Shown here piece by piece: positions 60,601-62,439 of a DNA stretch of 64,000 nucleotides. A program made the position numbers and the translations under genes. The stretch is from Distichodus sexfasciatus (lineage: Eukaryota > Chordata > Actinopteri > Characiformes > Distichodontidae), in the NCBI GenBank assembly GCA_032718565.1, contig JAVGVS010000864.1, forward strand, positions 1 to 64,000, written 5' to 3'. Positions within the stretch are counted from its first letter, which is position 1. Each line of letters opens with the position of its first letter. The notes under the pieces were generated by a model, which was given only the letters and a program-made list of their open reading frames with translations, was not told where the DNA came from and did not search any database.

Positions 60601-62439
60601 TAAATATTGTGTCTAACGTGTGTAAGATACAAATATAGTAGTATTATATAATAAAAGTATATACTGCTGTTATACAAAGTATGAGCACAATTCAGAAAAT
60701 CTCACAATTCGATTCCGATTCTACGGGCCCACGTTTCGATTCAAAACCGATTGATGAATCTTAAGCGATTCACGATTCAGTACATAGATGAATTTGTTTC
60801 CTGATTGCTGTTTTGAGTTAATTTTCCGATCTGACTGTGGCAGATCAACAAAGTCACACTGATTCAAACGTACCTTGCTAAATGTAATGCATACGTACAC
60901 ATACTGACTGCATTTCCTTCATGCTCACGTGAAGGTGCTCTACCTGGACAGATTTCAACATTGCGCCGTCTATAAGATTGACGAGCTGAACTTGCGTCGG
61001 GGGGGGGGGAAATATGAATCGATATTTTTGGAATGCATGAATCGAATCAATTCGATTAGATTTTTTTTGCACAACCCTAGTGGGTAATGGTAGTATATAC
61101 TGTTATTAAATGCTGCTATTCTACTAATAATATCTAGCGTATATACTAGGGATGCACCGATCGATCGGCCGATCACTCACACGTATTGCCGATTTCAAAC
61201 CGATCTTGCGCATGCGCATTACTTGCAGCACAGCCACGCAAGCATTCAGGCAGCGTTCACATGTACGCTCAACGGAGGCGTTTCTCATTCACTTTGAATG
61301 GGGTGACATCGTGCGGCGACGAAATGAATTTTGGGTGCGTGAGTATGGCGTCACATCAGCGCCAAAGCTAGAGCGCGCAGAATGGCTTGCCGCAAAAAAT
61401 TCGCGGGCGTAAATTTCAAAGTCACACGCGCAAATGTGAAACCCGAGAGCACAAAATTAAGAATCGAGTGCGCGGTTGTGATAATATTGTGCGCGAACTG
61501 TATTTTTCCTCTCGCGAATGTCTTTTTTTCCCTCTCGATGTGTTAAATGTCCTGCGCGCGAAGTAGATTACCGACGAGCGGCTTTTTTGCTCGAGTGAGA
61601 TTTCTGCGCGCGCGGTTTGAAAGGGGGCGGGTTTTGGCAGTTTGGGGGCGGGGTTTTGGCAGCTTCTGCCTGCGAATCCTATTGGCCGATGGCTCCTGGT
61701 CTTGTGATCGACTGCACACTACAGACAGTTTTTACAGAAAAACCAAAGATGACGTAGAAAGAGGAACGGCGACAGGTTGATTAAACGCAAGTTATAGTTT
61801 ATTAACCTCATAATTATAATTTAATAATTAGGTCTTACACGTTTAATAAACACGTTTAATATGTCACTATTATAAAAGTAACTAGTAAACATGGAAAGTA
61901 ACTACTGTGTTACATTAAAAAAAGTGCAAACCCATTTTTTTGTGTCGATGTCATCGACTACTCGCAGCAGCTCTAATTTTCGGTTATCTGGGGAAAAAAT
62001 CAGTATCGGAAAAAGCGGTTTTATTTTATTTTTCAAGGTATTGCAGGTACACATTTAAGGTGTAATTAAAATGATGGCTATTAAATGTGTTCTTCCGTCT
62101 AAATTGAATTGAAATATTCTAAATATTTTAAGATCATTTGTGCATGGCAAGAAATCATTTCTGTTTTCTGTTTACTTATTGTGTTTATAATATTGTCTTT
62201 ATTCTACTCCAGAGTTTTTTACAGGTGCAGTCATTTTCTTCAGTGTTTGACTGATAGCGTTTCCTCTCCACAGGCCCTTCCTCCACACGCAGGACATGTA
62301 CTTTGTCTTCGTGCAGCTGCTGTCCAGCGGTTCGGCCTGGTTCGCCATCATCATCATCGTCATCACCTGCCTCTTCCCCGACGTCATCAAGAAGGTCTTC
62401 TACAGACACATGCGGCCCACCAGCACGCAGAAGTCTCAG
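17589..62439 (+). CDS. atp11b: atp11b gene, P4-ATPase phospholipid flippase catalytic subunit (28 exons visible, 3' end outside window)
   Basis: P4-ATPases move aminophospholipids from the outer to the cytosolic leaflet; ATP11B works with a CDC50/TMEM30 subunit, mainly on endosomal and trans-Golgi membranes (family knowledge). Exons 1-18 splice into an open frame of 654 complete codons. It begins MLRWIRQQL and closely follows vertebrate ATP11B, more so than ATP11A or ATP11C, for example in FDPPHQSDTRT near the N terminus. Visible motifs are the M1-M2 hairpin (about residues 70-105), DGET (178-181), PISL in M4 (354-357), DKTGT with the phosphorylated Asp at 407, SSPDEKAL in the N domain and KGAE with the nucleotide-binding Lys at about 567. 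Exons 19-27 are recognisable but frame-broken. Exon 28 encodes the last membrane segment and is intact. The C-terminal tail exon was not found. Identity is very secure; whether the locus is functional depends on the damaged block. Confidence 0.95.
18195..18250. repeat. SINE-2-like fragment
   Basis: CCCGAGCAAGACCCTTAAGT then TGCTCTCTCTAG resembles the SINE-2 middle. Confidence 0.4.
19141..19312 (+). repeat. SINE-2 (V-SINE-like, tRNA-derived)
   Basis: Box-B-like GGGTTCGAATCC, then AAGGCCCTTAAGCCTGAGTT, CCAGGGAGACTTTCCCTGTA and AAATGGAAGTCTGCTAAA, a typical vertebrate tRNA SINE with a conserved core. Confidence 0.75.
19309..19700. mobile_element. hAT-type repeat (AGGGATGCACCGAT family)
   Basis: Starts TTAGGGATGAACCAATCCAA. 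An inverted relative occupies about 49390-49680, sharing the 'CAGTTCCAATAC' start and the interior TACACACCCATATGTAT. Solo starts occur at 44119, 57510 and 61146. Confidence 0.65.
20990..21140. other. Possible hAT end (GCAGAGGTATTCAAG)
   Basis: AGAGCAGAGGTATTCAAGAA resembles CAGGGGT-type hAT termini, but no partner end was located. Confidence 0.3.
21589..22119. mobile_element. hAT-like MITE (AGGGCTGAGCGATATGAC)
   Basis: Left end AAGGGCTGAGCGATATGACC; right end TTGCTGCCCAGCCCTA, whose complement is TAGGGCTGGGCAGCAA. AT-rich interior without transposase. Confidence 0.65.
22845..22990 (-). repeat. SINE-2 copy
   Basis: Antisense: CCATTTACAGCATTAACCAG, ACTCTTATCTAGAGCGACTT, TCCCTGGAGCAACATGAGGT and GAATTCAAACCCACGACC (complement of box B). 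Confidence 0.75.
23026..23262 (+). repeat. SINE-1 copy
   Basis: Full-length: CGTAACGGTCAGGGCGTTCT head, GGTTTAAATC box B, core, tail CAATGAGAAATAATCACT. Confidence 0.88.
24178..24416 (+). repeat. SINE-1 copy, diverged
   Basis: GGCAGTTGGTAGCATAATGG head with A-box-like sequence; a shortened core and a diverged tail. Confidence 0.82.
24435..24766. mobile_element. hAT-like MITE with TAGGGCTGCAC ends
   Basis: 332 bases. Ends TAGGGCTGCACAATATATCG and the complement TAGGGCTGCACGATAT. Flanks ATTACCAT (24427-24434) and ACTACCAT (24767-24774) match at 7 of 8 bases, a hAT-size target duplication. The interior has many ATATCGC motifs and no transposase. Confidence 0.82.
25003..25312 (+). repeat. SINE-3 (GGGCGGCACGGTGGCGCAG family)
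   Basis: Head GGGGCGGCACGGTGGCGCAG, box-B-like GGGTTCGATCCC, TGGAGTTTGCATGCTCTC, GGTTTCCTCCCACAATCCAA and GGGATAGGCTCC, hallmarks of a very common fish repeat. An inverted copy is at 56251. Confidence 0.85.
25335..25820. mobile_element. hAT-like MITE remnant with TTTC/CTTT tract inside
   Basis: Starts TAGGGTTAGGCAAAATTCAT and ends GGTCATGTCACCCAGACCTA. A polypyrimidine tract (25440-25580) interrupts it. Confidence 0.5.
26155..26408. mobile_element. hAT-like MITE remnant carrying a SINE-1 fragment
   Basis: GACTGGACAATAAATGG start and GGTCATAACGCTCAGCCCTA end. 26263-26362 inside is a SINE-1 tail, so the SINE inserted into the MITE. Confidence 0.6.
26263..26362 (+). repeat. SINE-1 3' fragment
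   Basis: TTCACGGATGGGTCAAATGC to CGACAAATAATCACTCACTT. Confidence 0.8.
26460..26560 (+). repeat. SINE-2-like fragment
   Basis: GGGGGTTCGAATCCCAGGAA and TTGGCCCTTAACC then CTGGGAGACTTTAG. Confidence 0.5.
26830..27140. other. Repeat-free island in intron 1, candidate enhancer-like DNA
   Basis: GC-balanced, contains homeodomain-like TTTAATTAGAC and GACTTAATTAAAG cores and E-box CAGCTG; no coding signal. Conservation can be tested only by alignment. Confidence 0.35.
28157..28211 (+). repeat. Short tandem repeat, 17 bp x 3
   Basis: Three copies of AAAGATCAGATTTCC in a row, plus a fourth partial copy. Confidence 0.85.
28985..29265 (+). repeat. GT-rich region with GT and GA microsatellites
   Basis: Imperfect TTTGTGTG sequence with pure GT runs at about 29155-29182 and 29237-29259. 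Long open frames on both strands here are simple-repeat translations. Confidence 0.9.
29605..29760. mobile_element. hAT-like MITE left end
   Basis: TAGGGCTGGGTGATACGACC followed by AT-rich body with TATATCGCAATAC; the right end was not found. Confidence 0.45.
30584..30622 (+). repeat. (ATT)n microsatellite
   Basis: About 12 uninterrupted ATT units. Confidence 0.97.
31040..31480. other. Repeat-free island in intron 1, candidate conserved non-coding element
   Basis: Long unique stretch with several TAATTG / ATTAAAG cores and balanced GC, very different from flanking repeats. No splice-bounded coding frame. Confidence 0.35.
31780..31810 (-). mobile_element. Solo end of the ACAGATGGCCCCCGAGTTAC element
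   Basis: Matches the complement of the right end of the element at 34197-34523 including the flanking TGCAACATA. Confidence 0.55.
31953..31991 (+). repeat. Interstitial telomere-like (CCCTAA) repeats
   Basis: Five CCCTAA-type units with one interruption. Confidence 0.8.
32576..32692 (+). CDS. atp11b: atp11b exon 2
   Basis: 39 codons, GFDPPHQSDTRT... to NRIISSK, the cytosolic N-terminal segment before M1. The acceptor has a long pyrimidine tract preceded by a CA repeat. Donor GTAAGC; phase 0-0. Confidence 0.95.
32757..33015 (+). repeat. SINE-1 copy, best-preserved
   Basis: Complete: GGCAGTTGGTGGCGTAACAG (A box), GGTTCGAACCC (B box), core, TTCACGGATGGGTCAAATGC, tail with CACAATGACAAATAATCACT. 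It lies 64 bases after exon 2. Confidence 0.9.
33100..33190. mobile_element. Fragment of the GGTCGACCGATTATCGG repeat
   Basis: AGGGTTGAACGATCATCAGG and TTTTGACCGTCGCCGATATT match the element at 42693. Confidence 0.5.
33486..33575 (+). CDS. atp11b: atp11b exon 3
   Basis: 30 codons, YTIWNFIPKNLFEQFRRIAN then the start of M1 (FYFLIIFLVQ). The P4-family NLFEQF-RRxANxYFL signature is intact. Donor GTGAGC. Confidence 0.96.
34056..34136 (+). CDS. atp11b: atp11b exon 4
   Basis: 27 codons covering the M1-M2 loop and M2 (LMIDTPTSPVTSGLPLFFVI...AIKQ). Acceptor TTTGCAG, donor GTTGGT; phase 0-0. Confidence 0.96.
34197..34523. mobile_element. MITE with about 27-base terminal inverted repeats, TA flanks
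   Basis: Left end CAGGTAGTCCCCGACTTACG; right end complement CAGATGGCCCCCGAGTTACA. Both ends abut TA. 327 bases, no coding capacity; in intron 4. Confidence 0.7.
35064..35171 (+). CDS. atp11b: atp11b exon 5
   Basis: 36 codons starting GYEDWLRHKADNEVNG, the linker into the actuator domain. Donor GTGAGT. The CT-rich acceptor tract is unusually long. Confidence 0.96.
35344..35472 (+). CDS. atp11b: atp11b exon 6 (actuator DGET motif)
   Basis: 43 codons from VGDIVRVAKDE to ASLDGETNLK. DGET (about residues 178-181) is the dephosphorylation motif of the A domain. Intron 5 before it is short (172 bases). Confidence 0.96.
36108..36211 (+). CDS. atp11b: atp11b exon 7
   Basis: 104 bases (THFAVPETAISQ ... 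PEADLY plus a split Arg codon), A-domain continuation; ends in phase 2. Confidence 0.95.
36354..36401 (+). CDS. atp11b: atp11b exon 8
   Basis: 48 bases encoding FVGRITVTHLGEEIV with split Arg codons at both ends. Acceptor CGCAG, donor GTAGGT. Too short to stand alone as an open frame. Confidence 0.93.
36516..36757 (+). repeat. SINE-1 copy
   Basis: GGTAAACGGTTACTGCGTTC head, GGTTCGAATCCC box, core and CACAATGACAAATAATCACT tail; in intron 8. Confidence 0.88.
37005..37600. mobile_element. Nested elements: ACTGCAAAAAAT MITE inside an AACGATGCATC repeat
   Basis: Outer element: AGGGTTGTAACGATGCATCA at 37004 resumes at 37480 with ACATCGATCCAGTAATCAGC. Inner element at about 37031-37474 has ends ACACAGCAAAAAAT and complement ACACTGCAAAAAAT and an A/T-rich interior with AAAACAAGA motifs. 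Confidence 0.65.
37660..37990 (+). repeat. Interspersed repeat R, copy 1
   Basis: Shares ordered motifs with 53005-53330 and, inverted, 59275-59460: CACATAATGACGCAATCACA, ACACCACTATAG, CTGTAGGAG and AAAGTGGGTGGAAT. Confidence 0.7.
38197..38395 (-). repeat. SINE-1 copy with internal deletion
   Basis: TGGTCATTGTGAACACACTG to ACACTACTAACTGCCCAC; the TTTGACCCATCC part is missing. Confidence 0.82.
38562..38626 (+). CDS. atp11b: atp11b exon 9
   Basis: 65 bases encoding PLGPENLLLRGARLKNTKEIF; the first base completes Arg from exon 8. Donor GTTAGT is slightly weak. LLLRGxxLKNT is a P4-ATPase signature. Confidence 0.95.
38770..38851 (+). CDS. atp11b: atp11b exon 10
   Basis: 82 bases (GVAVYTGMESKMALNYKCK ... 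SAVE). The donor is AA|GTACGT, placed by the split Lys codon completed in exon 11. Confidence 0.94.
38941..39091 (+). CDS. atp11b: atp11b exon 11 (M3)
   Basis: 151 bases encoding SMNTFLIIYLGILLFEAVLS and the M3-M4 loop to RNSSK. The preceding intron is only 89 bases. Donor GTAAGA. Confidence 0.96.
41047..41285 (+). repeat. SINE-1 copy
   Basis: GGGCAGCTGGTAGTGTAACG head, diverged box B (ACTGGCTAATG), core and shortened tail. Confidence 0.85.
41829..42220. mobile_element. hAT-like MITE with internal SINE-1 remnant
   Basis: TAGGACTGGGAGATCTGGCC start and GGCCATATCGCCCACCTCTA end. 41982-42036 is a SINE-1 core joined directly to its TTCACGGATGGGTCAAATG part. Confidence 0.6.
42410..42607 (+). CDS. 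atp11b: atp11b exon 12 (M4 with PISL)
   Basis: 66 codons: ILKFISDFLAFLVLYNFIIP then ISLYVTVEMQKFLGSFF and the stalk to NTSDLNEELGQ. PISL (354-357) replaces the PEGL of ion pumps, the hallmark of lipid-transporting P4-ATPases. A GT repeat runs almost up to the acceptor. Confidence 0.97.
42690..42822. mobile_element. MITE with GGTCGACC ends
   Basis: Left AAGGGTCGACCGATTATCGG; right ATTGGTCGACCTCTAA, complement TTAGAGGTCGACCAAT. About 133 bases in intron 12. Confidence 0.75.
42906..43060. mobile_element. MITE with CCTCATTCACCAA ends
   Basis: Left CCTCATTCACCAATATTTTC; right TATTTGGTGAATGAGG. 155 bases. Solo ends of the same family occur at 7412, 11094, 39810, 44038 and 56005. Confidence 0.78.
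43183..43341 (+). CDS. atp11b: atp11b exon 13 (DKTGT phosphorylation site)
   Basis: 53 codons, VEYVFTDKTGTLTENEMQF onward. Asp407 is the phosphorylated aspartate. The exon ends DVPDGSVPHL; the Ser-rich stretch that follows here in mammals is absent. Confidence 0.97.
43428..43795. mobile_element. hAT-like MITE in intron 13
   Basis: AGAGCTGGACATTAAATCGA start, GAGCTGATATCGCCCCTCC end; interior shares GTTGAGCATATTTAC with the 4.2 kb copy. Confidence 0.55.
43833..44008 (+). CDS. atp11b: atp11b exon 14 (N domain)
   Basis: 176 bases from SGEEEIFLKAVSLCHTVQI to ASSPDEKALVEATK plus a split Arg. SPDExALV is the conserved N-domain element of P4-ATPases. Acceptor TTTAG, donor GTCAGA. Confidence 0.95.
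44164..44815. mobile_element. Interspersed repeat with GGTGCTTTCACACCTAC start
   Basis: AGGGTGCTTTCACACCTACA start, GTGCGGTTCGTTTGG and TGGTGTGAACACGG inside, and CCCGTGTGAAAACAAACCGA near the end: a MITE-like fish repeat with GGTTCG/CGAACC internal symmetry. Ends not exactly placed. Confidence 0.6.
45170..45238 (+). CDS. atp11b: atp11b exon 15
   Basis: 69 bases, MGVTFTGSNGEHMMIKTFGKSE with split Arg codons at both ends; N domain. Confidence 0.93.
45464..45537 (+). CDS. atp11b: atp11b exon 16
   Basis: 74 bases, YKLLHVLEFDANRRRMSVIL onward. LEFxSxRRRMSV is the classic N-domain signature. The terminal Gly codon is split with exon 17. Confidence 0.95.
45833..45852 (+). repeat. Interstitial telomere-like (CCCTAA)3
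   Basis: GAACCCTAACCCTAACCCTA in intron 16. Confidence 0.8.
46229..46772. mobile_element. Tc1/mariner-like non-autonomous element
   Basis: 544 bases with 50-base terminal inverted repeats that differ at only a few positions: left CACTGCCCTCCAAAAGTTTG, right complement CACTGCCCTCCAAAAGTGAG, both continuing into GAAACGCCCCTGGCAAAGTG. TA target duplication at 46227-46228 and 46773-46774. No intact transposase; in intron 16. Confidence 0.9.
47047..47073 (+). repeat. (CCA)n microsatellite
   Basis: Nine CCA units, 65 bases before exon 17. Confidence 0.95.
47139..47242 (+). CDS. atp11b: atp11b exon 17 (KGAE)
   Basis: 104 bases, GEKVLFTKGAESAILPYAKS to DEFAL. KGAE carries the nucleotide-binding lysine. 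Acceptor TTTCAG, donor GTAAGA. It sits just after a CCA microsatellite in intron 16. Confidence 0.96.
47243..48250 (+). other. Intron 17, 5' part
   Basis: Unique AT-rich sequence with no recognised repeat or exon. Confidence 0.4.
48252..48625 (+). repeat. Minisatellite, about 52 bp x 7
   Basis: Units begin TCTGGGTTTCTGATTCTAAA and continue with AAATTGCAAAACGGATTTCA-like sequence. Units start near 48252, 48303, 48358, 48404, 48450, 48504 and 48555. Degenerate, 260 bases before exon 18. Confidence 0.85.
48885..49066 (+). CDS. atp11b: atp11b exon 18 (last clean exon before the damaged block)
   Basis: 182 bases, KGLRTLVVACRTFSADEYAE ... LKLLGATGVEDK, the N-to-P domain return. Donor GTGAGT follows the AA of the split Lys codon, matching the G that opens exon 19. 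Confidence 0.95.
49113..49310 (+). repeat. SINE-1 copy, 3' truncated and rejoined
   Basis: Head GTCGGTAGTGTAACGGTTGG, box GGTTCAAATCCC and core; it then ends with an inverted head piece (CCTAACCATTACACCA) instead of the tail. Confidence 0.85.
49390..49680 (-). mobile_element. hAT-type repeat (AGGGATGCACCGAT family), inverted
   Basis: Complement of the 19309 copy; contains ACATACATATGGGTGTGTAA, GAGTAATCTCAGCCTCCTCC and ends GGAATCGCTGCACCCCC. Confidence 0.65.
49681..50760 (+). other. Intron 18 middle part
   Basis: Mostly unique, GC-balanced at 49730-50000 and 50340-50760. No exon recognised. Confidence 0.35.
50775..51320 (+). repeat. Irregular (CCCT)n / CTTCCCTAGCTCCCTC repeat
   Basis: Pyrimidine-rich tandem sequence with a CACCTTCCCTAGCTCC unit recurring about ten times at uneven spacing. 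It marks the start of the block where exon sequence becomes error-rich. Confidence 0.85.
51410..51621 (+). CDS. atp11b: atp11b exon 19, disrupted (P domain, TGDK region)
   Basis: Acceptor TTTTTTGCAG is intact. Recognisable islands are AGIKV, SCGHF, a Leu-Val-Gln-Gln stretch and SDHE, all in family order. Between them are many indels and substitutions: an in-frame TGA appears within the first 40 bases, and the segment that should read VLTGDKHETA reads VLARGQVEA. The exon spans 212 bases against about 204 in mammals, so the frame is lost. Exon limits are approximate. Confidence 0.8.
51768..51920 (+). CDS. atp11b: atp11b exon 20, partly disrupted
   Basis: The first 120 bases are clean (IKEDHVIQHGLVVDGASLSL ... 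NCSAVLC). Then one Cys codon of the usual LCCRMAPLQKAK is missing and two extra bases follow ATGGCA, shifting the frame. The donor expected after AAAG is blurred (GGCAAGTTT), so the 3' limit is approximate. Confidence 0.85.
51930..51957 (+). repeat. (CA)n microsatellite just after exon 20
   Basis: About 12 CA units. Confidence 0.95.
52050..52153 (+). CDS. atp11b: atp11b exon 21, disrupted (GDGxND region)
   Basis: It starts VVRLLK-like after GGCAG with one base apparently missing, and ends with a clean MIQEAHVGI and donor GTAAGT. The catalytic GDGANDVS segment is unreadable: the bases translate as GGGSQRHPN in the nearest frame. Mg2+ binding and catalysis would fail if this were the true sequence. 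Confidence 0.8.
52455..52603 (+). CDS. atp11b: atp11b exon 22, disrupted
   Basis: The acceptor and IMGK are clean, followed by extra bases in A and C runs. Islands matching RQ, RFKF, HFYYIRIAT and VQYFFYK can be followed across at least four small indels. A GT donor is not visible where expected (AAAATCTACG). Confidence 0.8.
52709..52765 (+). CDS. atp11b: atp11b exon 23, disrupted small exon
   Basis: About 57 bases corresponding to NICFITPQFLYQFCCLFSQQ with single bases missing in homopolymers (ATATTGC for ATATTTGC, ACACCCAG for ACACCCCAG). Donor GTAAGT is intact. Assigned by order between exons 22 and 24. Confidence 0.75.
52806..53955. mobile_element. Composite element: AGGGCTGTGCGATATGA ends with repeat R inside
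   Basis: Left AGGGCTGTGCGATATGATC; right end complement AGGGCTGACCGATATGACCT. Repeat R copy 2 occupies about 53005-53330. Confidence 0.6.
54256..54315 (+). repeat. (CT)n microsatellite before exon 24
   Basis: CT run with GT interruptions, ending 22 bases before the exon 24 start. Confidence 0.95.
54337..54473 (+). CDS. atp11b: atp11b exon 24, disrupted
   Basis: Expected segment TLYDSVYLTLYN ... SLPIL ... LEQ ... LQNKP. Fragments encoding FTSLPIL, the EQL region and MLQNKPAM are visible in shifted frames, with extra bases in the first half. Donor GTAAAA. Intron 23 ends in a CT microsatellite that also serves as the pyrimidine tract. Confidence 0.78.
54829..55475. mobile_element. Non-autonomous DNA transposon, copy 1 (about 40-base inverted ends)
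   Basis: Left end ATATGTGACTCTGCACAACC then AAACCAATCGCTTGTTGCA; right end complement ATATGTGACCCTCCACGGCA then AAACCAGTCGCTTGTCGCA. 647 bases. Interior identical in plan to 58643-59268. No transposase. Confidence 0.88.
55547..55686 (+). CDS. atp11b: atp11b exon 25, disrupted
   Basis: Acceptor TTTGCAG and DISK are clean. Extra A, T and C bases follow, around islands FKTF, YWTI, GFCRAFIFFFGS and LMGE. Donor GTGTGC. The length (140) is one base above the mammalian exon, with several compensating errors inside. Confidence 0.82.
55735..55925 (-). repeat. TGGGGACATTTGAGAGG repeat, inverted copy
   Basis: Complement of the 9236-9480 repeat: CTCAAATGTCCCCACAAAG, TCATCTTTCCTCATGG and TAACCTCAGTAACCAAA. 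Confidence 0.75.
56251..56577 (-). repeat. SINE-3 copy, inverted
   Basis: Ends CACTGCGCCACCGAGCCGC (complement of the head); contains AGGACCTTCTTGCTGTGAGG, GGAGAGCATGCAGACTCCA and CGCCAATCACACC. Confidence 0.85.
56580..58220 (+). other. Intron 25, 3' part
   Basis: AT-rich; an AGGGATGCACCGAT-type hAT end at 57510-57600. The rest is unrecognised. Confidence 0.4.
58224..58289 (+). CDS. atp11b: atp11b exon 26, disrupted
   Basis: Encodes MFGNWTFGTLVFTVMVI-like sequence with an extra G in the GGG run and other single-base changes. The expected donor AAG|GTATGT reads AAGATATGT, so the splice site is lost as written. Confidence 0.8.
58351..58370 (+). repeat. (GT)n microsatellite before exon 27
   Basis: About 10 GT units ending 19 bases from the exon. 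Confidence 0.95.
58389..58492 (+). CDS. atp11b: atp11b exon 27, splice sites altered
   Basis: The frame is clean inside: LALETHFWTWINHFVTWGSI ... FSLFYGGII. The acceptor reads CCACAA instead of CCACAG, and the end reads ATCTAGTGCGAG instead of ATCTG|GTGCGAG, which also creates a TAG. Confidence 0.85.
58643..59268. mobile_element. Non-autonomous DNA transposon, copy 2
   Basis: Same orientation and plan as copy 1: ATATGTGACCCTCCGCGGCA left, GACTGGTTTTGCCGT...GTCACATAT right in complement. Shares GCCTACCTCG, AACTTTTAACATTCTGCTGG and TTTTTCAGCCAAATTTATTC. Confidence 0.85.
59275..59460 (-). repeat. Interspersed repeat R, copy 3 (inverted)
   Basis: Complement reads AAAGTGGGTGGAATAAAAAC and CTGTAGGAGGAGTAG in the same order as the copies at 37660 and 53005. 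Confidence 0.65.
59500..60690 (+). other. Intron 27 middle; GC-rich unique island at 60220-60540
   Basis: 60220-60540 is repeat-free and GC-rich (about 60%) with no coding support; candidate regulatory DNA. The rest is ordinary intron. Confidence 0.35.
60695..61078 (-). mobile_element. hAT-like repeat ending GCACAACCCTAG
   Basis: CACAATTCGATTCCGATTCT start; GAATCGATATTTTTGGAATG and AATTCGATTAGATTTTTTTT before the terminal GCACAACCCTAG. Typical of fish 'TAGGGTTGTGC' repeats. Confidence 0.65.
61143..61990. mobile_element. AGGGATGCACCGAT repeat enclosing a CpG-rich insert
   Basis: CTAGGGATGCACCGATCGAT at the left. About 61205-61730 is unusually CpG-dense (many GCGCGCG and CTCGCG motifs); AT-rich DNA resumes at 61780. 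The insert has no gene signature, and whether both parts are one element is uncertain. Confidence 0.5.
62274..62439 (+). CDS. atp11b: atp11b exon 28 (last visible exon, intact)
   Basis: 166 bases encoding PFLHTQDMYFVFVQLLSSGS, an Ile-rich membrane segment and the cytosolic RHMRPTSTQKSQ. The first base completes the Trp codon. Acceptor CCACAG, donor GTCAGT, phase 0 at the end. No frameshift. The C-terminal tail exons normally following are not recognisable before 64000. Confidence 0.94.

Noticed and set aside
61152..61780. Open frames in the CpG-rich segment
   Set aside because: CpG-rich DNA contains few stop codons by chance; no domain, start context or splice sites support a gene.
17589..62439. 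Calling atp11b a pseudogene
   Set aside because: Eighteen intact exons with matching phases before the damaged block and an intact exon after it argue against general decay; assembly error is the simpler explanation until reads are checked.
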